Of a stretch of DNA of 5,072 nucleotides, positions 1 through 5,072 are shown in pieces. The stretch's first letter is position 1. Every line of letters starts with the position of its first letter. Below the pieces are notes generated by a model, which did not search any database, had not been told where the DNA came from, and was given only the letters and a program-made list of their open reading frames with translations. This DNA comes from Candidatus Rifleibacteriota bacterium (GTDB lineage: Bacteria > Muiribacteriota > Ozemobacteria > Ozemobacterales > Ozemobacteraceae): NCBI GenBank assembly GCA_028691595.1, contig JAQUZA010000273.1, positions 1 to 5,072 of the forward strand, in the 5' to 3' direction. Made by a program: the position numbers and the translations under genes.

Positions 1-912
1 CTTCTTTACAATTTTGACCTCAATGTCTTCACCACTTATGAAGATTGGCTTGAGAGCATTTACAAGATCATTCAAATTGAGAACCTTCACCCGATCGAGC
101 TCAGCAACCTTTTTGAGATTGTAATCCTGAGTGATCATGACCGCTTTCAGTTCAACGGCCAGTCTGACGAGTTTTGCATCAACTTCGCTGATGTCAGCGA
201 AGTCCTGCTCGGCGATCACGATATGGTCGGGGAAATCGGCCTTCAATTGATTGAGAGTCTGCAGGCCTTTGCGGCCCTTGTTGCGCTTGATGTCGTCGTT
301 CGAGTCAGCGAGAAACTGCAATTCGTTCACGACGAAGCGCGGTACCAGAATGTTGCCTTCCAGAAAGCCGAGCTTGAAAAGGTCTGCGAATCGCCCGTCA
401 ATGATGGCACTGGTATCGATGATTTTTGAACGTGCAGTTACACCTTCGGCATTGATCTTGGATTGATAACTGCGGTATCTGAGAATTATTTTAACCCCCA
501 GGTAGGCGAAGAGCAGGTTGAAAGTAAATGGCACCACAAGATTGAAAAGTGGCACAAGGCTGGCCAGATACTTGTTGTCGACCTTTACTTCGCCTAGTCC
601 TTTGTACATAATGAAATACACCGGGAAAAACAGAAGGTTGGCGCTGACCAGGCCCATTAGCAGACCAACCGCGCCCCAGGCCAGTTCATAACTGTTGGTG
701 TGCTCTATTTGCCCTTCGAGCCACAGGTGAAGCTCGCGGCCGGCCATCGAGCAGAAAAGGTAACCTATAAAACCAAGCAGTGCCGCAAGGGTTAACTCAG
801 GGTTTTCAAGTTCGATCAGACTTGTGTATTCAGTTGCGGTGGCGTAACCTACCGCGACACCAACGATAGTGCCGGTCAACACAAGCAGAGACCTTAAAAG
901 TTGAAAAATCAT
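1..912 (-). CDS. yacL: YacL-like membrane PIN/TRAM-domain protein (3' end outside window)
   Basis: The frame is open from an ATG at 912 to the window edge and gives 304 residues without a stop. Four hydrophobic segments fill the N-terminal half (about residues 9-24, 40-57, 77-102, 116-144). A PIN domain follows: IDTSAIIDGR at 165-174, VNELQFLADS at 195-204, a basic stretch KRNKGRKG at 209-216, VDAKL at 244-248 and TQDYNLKKVA at 261-270. The likely metal-binding acids are D166, E197, D245 and D263. The last visible residues (GEDIEVKIVKK) match the beginning of a TRAM domain, so roughly 50-60 residues are missing compared with B. subtilis YacL (about 366). PIN domains are typically Mg/Mn-dependent RNases and TRAM binds RNA; the substrate of the YacL group is not known to me. 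The start is fixed by an AGGAGA site 8 nt upstream. The gene follows znuB by 57 bp and may be read from the same transcript. Family assignment is firm; function is inferred. Confidence 0.9.
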   Translation of the reverse strand, partial: MIFQLLRSLLVLTGTIVGVAVGYATATEYTSLIELENPELTLAALLGFIGYLFCSMAGRELHLWLEGQIEHTNSYELAWGAVGLLMGLVSANLLFFPVYFIMYKGLGEVKVDNKYLASLVPLFNLVVPFTFNLLFAYLGVKIILRYRSYQSKINAEGVTARSKIIDTSAIIDGRFADLFKLGFLEGNILVPRFVVNELQFLADSNDDIKRNKGRKGLQTLNQLKADFPDHIVIAEQDFADISEVDAKLVRLAVELKAVMITQDYNLKKVAELDRVKVLNLNDLVNALKPIFISGEDIEVKIVKK

Positions 913-920
913 GGGGGTGT

Positions 921-926
921 TCTCCT
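921..926 (-). promoter_or_regulatory. Ribosome binding site of the yacL-like gene
   Basis: AGGAGA on the minus strand, 8 nt before the ATG at 912-910. It is a near-consensus Shine-Dalgarno sequence and supports this start. It also suggests that the gene is translated independently of znuB rather than by coupling. Confidence 0.75.
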
Positions 927-940
927 GAGGGCAAGGCAGG

Positions 941-955
941 ATAACATGAAGTTAT
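941..955. repeat. Short inverted repeat between znuB and the yacL-like gene
   Basis: ATAAC, 5-nt spacer, GTTAT in the 57-bp gap (913-969). The 5-bp arms are perfect, but the stem is AT-rich and no T-run follows on either side, so it is a poor intrinsic terminator. It could be a protein-binding palindrome or chance. I see no convincing promoter elsewhere in this gap. Confidence 0.25.
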
Positions 956-969
956 GATTAAATCAATGG

Positions 970-1827
970 TCAGGCGGCAGTTTTGGCTGTTGGTTTTTTG
1001 AGAGCCGAAAAAAGCAGAGTCAGCATATACGAACCACCGGCAAGTACAATAGTGACGGCACCCGATGGAAGATTGGGCGTGTAACTGACAGCAAGACCGG
1101 TCAGGGTAAAAAACATGCCGAGAAATACAGACCCGGCCATGATTTTCCAGACCCGGTCAAAAAATCGCGAAGCAATGGCCACCGGCAGACTGAGAAGGGC
1201 AATTACCATTATTATACCAACTACAGAAACGGTTAAAACCACCGTCATAGCAGTTAAACACAGAAGCAGCAGGTAGTAGAACTCTACAGCCATGCCGCGG
1301 GTGCGTGCAAATTCTTCGTCGAAGCATACCGCCACTGTCTGATTGTAGAACGTTAACGTTAACGCTATGACAATAATGTCTAGAATGCCGATGAGATAAA
1401 GATCTTCGCGCGAAACCATCAAAATATTACCAAAGAGGTAACTCATGAGATCTTCGTTGTAGCCCGGGGTTTTAAAAATGAAAAGTACACCCGTTGCCAT
1501 GCCCACGGCCCATAGTGCGCTGATTACAGTATCTTCGCGTTCTTTGGCTTTGAGGCTGATTATGCCAATAGTAAGAGCGGCAGCCAGAGCGGTTAAAATG
1601 GCCCCATAAACCGGTCTTAGCCATGGCAGGTCATAGACGACCGACAAGTAACGGGCCGCACCCAGGCCACCAAGAATACAATGTGAGATTGCCGCAGCAA
1701 TGTAGGTGATACGCCGTAAAACCACATAGGTGCCGACAATGCCGCTGGCTATGCTGCATAAAATGCCTGCAAGAAAAGCATTCTGCAAAAATGGCAGTTC
1801 AATAAGATCTTTTATGAATGCGGACAT
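970..1827 (-). CDS. znuB: Zinc ABC transporter, membrane permease ZnuB
   Basis: A 285-residue, strongly hydrophobic ABC-3 family permease that would form the inner-membrane channel and take zinc (possibly manganese) from ZnuA, powered by ZnuC. Eight or nine membrane helices are visible, roughly at 13-37, 42-60, 70-92, 99-118, 141-160, 180-200, 202-219, 229-250 and 255-275. Family landmarks are RRITYIAAAISHCILGG (38-54), TPGYNEDLMSYLFGNIL (120-136), the cytoplasmic coupling loop FDEEFARTRG (169-178) and GIIMVIALLSLPVAIA (204-219). The length is normal for the family. The start overlaps the end of znuC by 16 nt and has AAGGGG about 5 nt upstream (1838-1833), so translation is probably coupled. 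The closely related manganese permeases cannot be fully excluded, but the His/Cys features of ZnuA and ZnuC favour zinc. Confidence 0.93.
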   Translation of the reverse strand: MSAFIKDLIELPFLQNAFLAGILCSIASGIVGTYVVLRRITYIAAAISHCILGGLGAARYLSVVYDLPWLRPVYGAILTALAAALTIGIISLKAKEREDTVISALWAVGMATGVLFIFKTPGYNEDLMSYLFGNILMVSREDLYLIGILDIIVIALTLTFYNQTVAVCFDEEFARTRGMAVEFYYLLLLCLTAMTVVLTVSVVGIIMVIALLSLPVAIASRFFDRVWKIMAGSVFLGMFFTLTGLAVSYTPNLPSGAVTIVLAGGSYMLTLLFSALKKPTAKTAA

Positions 1828-2582
1828 ACATGCCCCTTCTCTGTGCAGCGATGATCATGTCTGATCATGTGAACATCGATCCCGTACATGCTGCGTAGAG
1901 AATCGCCAGTCAGTTCAGATACGGGGTGAATCTGCAGAGTTTTTCTTACGCAGATAACACTTTTTACACGGGTTGAAACAAAACCAATGTCGTGTGAAAC
2001 CATCATAATGGTAAATTTTTCGTTCATTTCAGAAAAGAGGCGATAAAACTGCTCGGTGCCATGAACGTCAACACTTGCCGTGGGTTCGTCAAGCAGCAGT
2101 ATTTTTGGATCTGACATCAGAGCCCTGGCGATAAGCGCCCGTTGCTTCTGGCCCCCTGAAAGACCTGCGAAACCCTTCATGGCCAGATCGGGCAGGCCAA
2201 CAGTGCCAAGCGCCGCGTGGGCCTTCTCGATCATGCCTTTGGGGTATCTGCCCCAGAAAAGATCTGCCTGCAGGCACCCCATCAGAACAACGTCGAGAAC
2301 GCTGACCGGGAAGCTTGCGTCAAATTTGGAAAATTGCGGAACATAACCAATATGAGCACGCCTGTCAGCGGGCTTTCCACCAAGAACTTCGATGCTACCT
2401 GAGGTCGGCTTCAGCAGGCCCAGCATCAATTTTAAAAGTGTGGTTTTGCCACCGCCGTTAGGCCCGACAATGCAGGCAAATTCGCCATTTTCGATTTCGA
2501 GGTTGATGTTTTCGAGTACCAGGTCTGTATTTTCGTAGGCAAAGTTTACATCGGTCAACTTTAAGATCGCGTTCTGGCTCAT
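1812..2582 (-). CDS. znuC: Zinc ABC transporter, ATP-binding protein ZnuC
   Basis: A 256-residue cytoplasmic ATPase of the metal (cluster 9) ABC importers. All motifs are intact: Walker A GPNGGGKTT (40-48), Q-loop Q83 in GYVPQF, ABC signature LSGGQKQR (141-148), Walker B ILLLDEP (161-167) with catalytic E166, D-loop around SVD (170-172) and switch His H197 in MVSHD. The C-terminal end is rich in His and Cys (H238, H242, H244, C246, H251, C253, H255), which resembles the metal-binding tails of zinc-uptake ATPases and may sense or buffer zinc. The ATG overlaps the znuA stop as ATGA (4 nt). The only upstream purine patch (GAGG, about 13 nt away) is poor, so translation probably depends on termination of znuA. 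The 3' end carries the ribosome site and start of znuB. Confidence 0.95.
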   Translation of the reverse strand: MSQNAILKLTDVNFAYENTDLVLENINLEIENGEFACIVGPNGGGKTTLLKLMLGLLKPTSGSIEVLGGKPADRRAHIGYVPQFSKFDASFPVSVLDVVLMGCLQADLFWGRYPKGMIEKAHAALGTVGLPDLAMKGFAGLSGGQKQRALIARALMSDPKILLLDEPTASVDVHGTEQFYRLFSEMNEKFTIMMVSHDIGFVSTRVKSVICVRKTLQIHPVSELTGDSLRSMYGIDVHMIRHDHRCTEKGHVCPHS

Positions 2583-3478
2583 TTTTTAATTAGAGCCTCG
2601 GAAACATTTTTAGCGATCGTTCTCAGGTTAGCGAAATAGTCTTCGGCCAGGGGGTCGATCTGTACAACTGCGCCATCGATTGCTTCGGCTATGGTGCGGG
2701 CAGAGTTTACCGGAAACTGCTTTTGCACAAAAATTACGCGGATATTTTCGGCCCGGCACTTTCGAATCAGTTCTACAAGCTGGCGAGGGCCCGGTTCTTT
2801 GCCTTCAATTTCGACAGCCTGCTGTTTAAGGTTGAATCTTCTGGCAAAGTAGCCGAATGCCGGGTGAAACACCAGCATTGTCTGGCCTTTTACCGGCAAA
2901 AGAGCCTGTGAGAGCTCTTCGTTGAGTTCATTCAACCTGGTTTTAAAGCTGGTGAGGCGCTCGTCGATTGCACCTGTCTGATCGGGCAAAACCTCTTTGA
3001 GAGCCGCAGCGATGTTATCGGCCTGAATCATTACCTGGTATGGGTCAAGCCATATATGCGGGTCTGGTTGACCGGTCGGGTGTGAGCAGTCTTCAGAATG
3101 CACATGCGTTTCGGCAAAGCTTTCCATCTGGTGATACTCTACACCCAGGTTGGTTGCGACAAAGCTCAGGTTGGGGCAGACTGCCTTCAGCCTTTTTTCA
3201 ATGGCCTTTTCGAATGGCACCCCGATGGTAAAAAACAGTCGGGCGCGTGAAAGTCGGCTCATCTGCTGGGGAAGAGGCTCATAAGTGTGCGGTGACATAT
3301 CGGGGCCAACCATGACTTCTACTTCTGCAAGATCGCCGGCCAACTGCTCGACAAAGAATTTTTGCGGCAGAATACTGGTAAAAATGCTTATTTTGGGCGT
3401 GTCTGCGGCCATAGCAGAAATCTGCAGGGCAAAAAACAGAAGTAATACCCTGAAAACATTTGCCAGCTGCTTGTTCAT
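2579..3478 (-). CDS. znuA: Periplasmic zinc-binding protein ZnuA
   Basis: A 299-residue cluster A-I substrate-binding protein that captures zinc and delivers it to ZnuB. A signal peptide is visible at 1-24: basic N-terminus, hydrophobic core VLLLFFAL, then AMA before ADTPK. There is no lipobox Cys, so it should be soluble in a periplasm. The expected metal ligands are present: H64 in SPHTYEP, H141 in DPHIWLDP, H205 in VFHPAFGYF, and D275 in QIDPL as the likely fourth position. A short His/Cys loop (ETHVHSEDCSHP, 123-134) precedes the second ligand, as in zinc-type members, which often have longer His-rich loops. GKEPGPRQL (226-234) is another family block. The frame is open further upstream, to 3592, but that start would overlap the regulator gene and put 38 extra residues before the signal peptide, so ATG 3478 is preferred. 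Its ribosome site (GGAA, 9 nt upstream) is weak. Confidence 0.93.
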   Translation of the reverse strand: MNKQLANVFRVLLLFFALQISAMAADTPKISIFTSILPQKFFVEQLAGDLAEVEVMVGPDMSPHTYEPLPQQMSRLSRARLFFTIGVPFEKAIEKRLKAVCPNLSFVATNLGVEYHQMESFAETHVHSEDCSHPTGQPDPHIWLDPYQVMIQADNIAAALKEVLPDQTGAIDERLTSFKTRLNELNEELSQALLPVKGQTMLVFHPAFGYFARRFNLKQQAVEIEGKEPGPRQLVELIRKCRAENIRVIFVQKQFPVNSARTIAEAIDGAVVQIDPLAEDYFANLRTIAKNVSEALIKK

Positions 3479-3540
3479 CACTGTTGGTTCCGTGGTTAGC
3501 CTGCGCGCATTTTGCGGGCTGTTCAGATTAAAAGACTGTT
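3479..3540 (-). other. Gap between regulator and znuA
   Basis: The 62 bp hold the weak znuA ribosome site and, at the upstream edge, CTGTTC (plus strand) twice with a 17-bp period (3519-3524 and 3536-3541). A GC-rich imperfect hairpin can be drawn around 3500-3520 (GCC/GGC outer pairs and CGC/GCG inner pairs with an asymmetric bulge), without a T-run. No clear promoter is seen, so znuA is most simply transcribed together with the regulator. Confidence 0.3.
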
Positions 3541-3798
3541 CTAATTTGATTCGACGTTGCACAGAAGCATAATCTGATCGGTTTCTGAACATTTTTTAAT
3601 CTCGTGCTTTTCGGCAAATTTGTCCCAGCACTTTTTCTGGGCAGGTGAAAGAACTCCGGCACCACTACACAATGGGCAGACATGATCGAGAGCATGTAAA
3701 ATCGCTGATCTGATAAATTCAGAACGATTCGGCATCGTCTGCAGAATCTCGAGAAGGTTGGGGTCAACTTTAAAGGTTACGGTATCGGCTTTTTTCAA
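3541..3798 (-). CDS. Ribbon-helix-helix (CopG-type) regulator with Cys-rich tail; candidate zinc sensor
   Basis: An 85-residue protein. Residues 4-37 fit a ribbon-helix-helix DNA-binding fold: a short strand with alternating polar residues (DTVTFKVD, 5-12), a first helix (NLLEILQTM, 14-22), a turn at PN and a second helix beginning RSEFIRSAILHAL (25-37). The rest carries potential metal ligands: H35, H39, CPLC (41-44), C57, H65, C70 and C80, a spacing compatible with a small zinc-binding site. It lies 60 bp after radA and 62 bp before znuA on the same strand, so a role as metal-responsive repressor of the zinc importer is likely but inferred. NikR is the known metal-sensing ribbon-helix-helix precedent, but it has a different (ACT-like) sensor domain that is not present here. 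The start is TTG (3798-3796), chosen because an ideal GGAGG lies 6 nt upstream. Confidence 0.8.
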   Translation of the reverse strand: MKKADTVTFKVDPNLLEILQTMPNRSEFIRSAILHALDHVCPLCSGAGVLSPAQKKCWDKFAEKHEIKKCSETDQIMLLCNVESN

Positions 3799-3804
3799 TC
3801 TGCA

Positions 3805-3809
3805 CCTCC
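3805..3809 (-). promoter_or_regulatory. Ribosome binding site deciding the TTG start of the regulator
   Basis: GGAGG on the minus strand with a 6-nt spacer to TTG 3798-3796. It is the strongest Shine-Dalgarno site in the window and is the reason for accepting the non-ATG start. No ATG in frame near this position offers an alternative. Confidence 0.75.
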
Positions 3810-3815
3810 AGGGTG

Positions 3816-3832
3816 TAATATAAAATAATATA
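3816..3832. repeat. Tandem TAATATA repeat, 10-bp period
   Basis: TAATATA occurs at 3816-3822 and again at 3826-3832, separated by AAA. The repeat is exact and the two copies fall on the same helix face. Ribbon-helix-helix repressors commonly bind short tandem or inverted sites near their own promoter, so this is a candidate autoregulatory operator. Low sequence complexity means chance is a real alternative. Confidence 0.4.
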
Positions 3833-3858
3833 GCATTTGGGCATTAAACGCCAGTTTA

Positions 3859-5072
3859 TTAAGCAAAAACTGCTTTAATAGCTTCTCTAAGTGAATTAAC
3901 CTTGATGATTCCATTGTCTTCGGGCAGGTCGCAGCTGCCCGATAAGACAAATCTTTTAAAGCCAAAGCGGCGTCCCTCGGCAATGCGCCTGGCAATCTGG
4001 GTAACCGGCCTGATTTCGCCGGCCAGGGTAACTTCGCCAATTGGCAGAATATCATGCGGAAAGGGTTGATCGTTAAGGCTGCCGGCCATGGCCATTGCCA
4101 GACCAAGGTCGCCGCCAGGTTCGGTAAGTTTGAGACCTCCGGCGACATTGGCGAAAACATCGCGGTTATAAAATTTGAGATTCGCGTGCTTTTCTAAGAC
4201 AGCTATCACCAGGCTTAGCCGGTTGGAGTCAAGACCAGAAACAACCCTTCTGGGCATGGGAAGAAACGACTGGGTTACAAGTGTCTGAATTTCAGTAAGA
4301 ATGCAGCGGGTTCCCTGCATCAGCGGCACCACAACCACGCCAGGCGCGTCACTGCGCTTGCGACTGATGAAAAGATCAGAAGGGTTGATAACCGGGCTGA
4401 GCCCTTTGTCGGTCATCTGAAATACAGCAACTTCACCGGTTGCGCCGTATCGGTTTTTGAAAACACGCAGCAATCTGAAGTTTGAATTAACGTCGCCTTC
4501 AAAATACAGCACGGTATCGACGATGTGCTCGAGTATTTTCGGGCCGGCAATTGCGCCGTCTTTGGTTACATGACCGATGATAAAAACCGGCAGACCGCGA
4601 TCTTTGCCATATTTGGTCAGAATGGCGGCACACTCGCGAATCTGGGTGACCGAACCGGGTGTGGCATCCATTTGCGTGGTATAAACGGTCTGAATAGAAT
4701 CGACAACCAGCAGGCGCGGCAAAAATGAAGCCAACCCGTTAAGGGCTGAATCGAGATTCTGCTCAGCTACCAGAATTATGTCGCTGCCATTGCCAACCCG
4801 CAGGCGTTCAGCGCGAAGCTTTATCTGGGTCGCCGATTCTTCACCCGAAATATATGCCAGAGGTTTAATATTTACTCCCAGCCGCGAAACAAGCTGCAGC
4901 ATGAAGGTCGATTTGCCAACCCCGGGTTCACCACCGATCAGAGTTATGCCGCCTGGCACCAGGCCGCCGCCGATAAGTTCATCAAAGATGTCGACTCCGG
5001 TTGGCCAGCGCGCTGCCCGCTCTGTTTCAACTTCGTCAAGGGTCTGTATGATCGAAATACTGCCTGAAAGGT
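3859..5072 (-). CDS. radA: RadA/Sms DNA repair helicase (5' end outside window)
   Basis: The frame is open from the window edge (first full codon at 5070) to TAA at 3859-3861, giving 403 residues; about 50 N-terminal residues, including the expected four-Cys zinc finger, lie outside. RadA is a RecA-like, DnaB-like helicase that promotes branch migration in recombination. Visible-residue numbering: pre-Walker block ELIGGGLVPGG (31-41), Walker A GGEPGVGKST (46-55), Walker B LLVVDSIQT (120-128), the GHVTKDGAIAGPK block (166-178), the RadA signature as KNRYG (205-209, usually KNRFG), then a C-terminal Lon-like domain with GLDSNRL (279-285), DVFANVAGG (304-312) and GEVTLAGEIRPV (345-356). A GTG at 4959 lies in frame but well inside the conserved region, immediately before Walker A, so it is not the start. 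The gene precedes the zinc module on the same strand, and no clear terminator separates them. Confidence 0.96.
   Translation of the reverse strand, partial: LSGSISIIQTLDEVETERAARWPTGVDIFDELIGGGLVPGGITLIGGEPGVGKSTFMLQLVSRLGVNIKPLAYISGEESATQIKLRAERLRVGNGSDIILVAEQNLDSALNGLASFLPRLLVVDSIQTVYTTQMDATPGSVTQIRECAAILTKYGKDRGLPVFIIGHVTKDGAIAGPKILEHIVDTVLYFEGDVNSNFRLLRVFKNRYGATGEVAVFQMTDKGLSPVINPSDLFISRKRSDAPGVVVVPLMQGTRCILTEIQTLVTQSFLPMPRRVVSGLDSNRLSLVIAVLEKHANLKFYNRDVFANVAGGLKLTEPGGDLGLAMAMAGSLNDQPFPHDILPIGEVTLAGEIRPVTQIARRIAEGRRFGFKRFVLSGSCDLPEDNGIIKVNSLREAIKAVFA

Larger units (their letters stand above)
3799..3858 (-). promoter_or_regulatory. AT-rich gap radA/regulator: candidate promoter and operator
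   Basis: The 60-bp gap between the radA stop and the regulator TTG contains an unusually AT-rich core. On the minus strand it has two TATATT hexamers (3832-3827 and 3822-3817), each resembling a -10 box. The upstream one would give a leader of about 20 nt that includes the GGAGG site. No good -35 hexamer is found at 16-18 nt spacing. Just upstream is AATGC repeated with an 8-bp period (3845-3841 and 3837-3833). Promoter and operator roles are inferred from position and composition only; read-through from radA is equally possible. Confidence 0.35.

Noticed and set aside
223..466. Two overlapping plus-strand open frames opposite the yacL-like gene
   Set aside because: They are antisense to the conserved PIN domain, have no good ribosome site and low-complexity composition.
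1351..1364. Perfect 14-bp palindrome CGTTAACGTTAACG inside znuB, resembling AdcR-like TTAAC/GTTAA half sites
   Set aside because: It is the direct result of alternating TTA and ACG codons for a Leu-Thr-Leu-Thr stretch in a membrane helix, lies mid-gene, and lacks the 2-nt spacer of AdcR sites.
3479..3592. Longer znuA reading frame starting at 3592 (38 extra residues)
   Set aside because: It would overlap the end of the regulator gene and bury a normal signal peptide 38 residues into the protein; the ATG at 3478 gives a typical family length.
3861..3875. AAGCA/TGCTT inverted repeat at the end of radA as a terminator
   Set aside because: The stem is only 5 bp, lies mostly in the radA coding end and is not followed by a T-run in the transcript.
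3795..4160. 121-codon open frame on the minus strand across the end of radA
   Set aside because: It is in another frame over conserved RadA Lon-like domain coding sequence, has no recognisable domain and is a shadow.
4957..4959. In-frame GTG as start of radA
   Set aside because: The frame continues upstream with conserved RadA sequence (for example residues before Walker A), so the true start lies beyond the window.

Overview
All genes in this window lie on the minus strand and are closely packed: five inter-gene junctions, with gaps of about 60 bp or overlaps of 4 and 16 nt. Read in transcription order (right to left) they are: radA (5' end outside the window), a short ribbon-helix-helix regulator with a Cys-rich tail, znuA, znuC, znuB, and a YacL-type membrane PIN/TRAM protein (3' end outside the window). 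There are no RNA genes, insertion sequences, CRISPR arrays or long repeats, and no non-coding stretch longer than about 60 bp.

The core is a complete zinc (cluster 9 metal) ABC importer: a periplasmic binding protein with the family's three His ligands and a His/Cys-containing loop, an ATPase with all canonical motifs and a His/Cys-rich C-terminus, and a multi-helix permease. Directly upstream, and probably co-transcribed, is an 85-residue protein that joins a CopG/Arc-type DNA-binding domain to a Cys/His-rich C-terminal half. It is a strong candidate for the local metal-responsive regulator, in the place where Fur/Zur- or AdcR-type proteins are usually expected. The 60-bp AT-rich gap in front of it has a tandem TAATATA repeat with a 10-bp period that could be its promoter and operator.

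The flanking genes are housekeeping in character: RadA (recombination and branch-migration helicase) and a YacL-like protein (four predicted membrane helices, PIN nuclease domain, beginning of a TRAM domain). In Bacillus and relatives radA, disA and yacL are neighbours. Here the zinc module sits between radA and yacL, and disA is absent from the interval.

The organism cannot be named from the window. ZnuA has a signal peptidase I-type signal without a lipobox Cys, which suggests a periplasm and hence a diderm bacterium. GC content looks near 50 percent. The radA/yacL proximity recalls Firmicutes or deep-branching lineages, and the ZnuB motifs resemble those of anaerobic Gram-negative groups. 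An uncultivated diderm lineage is a guess only.
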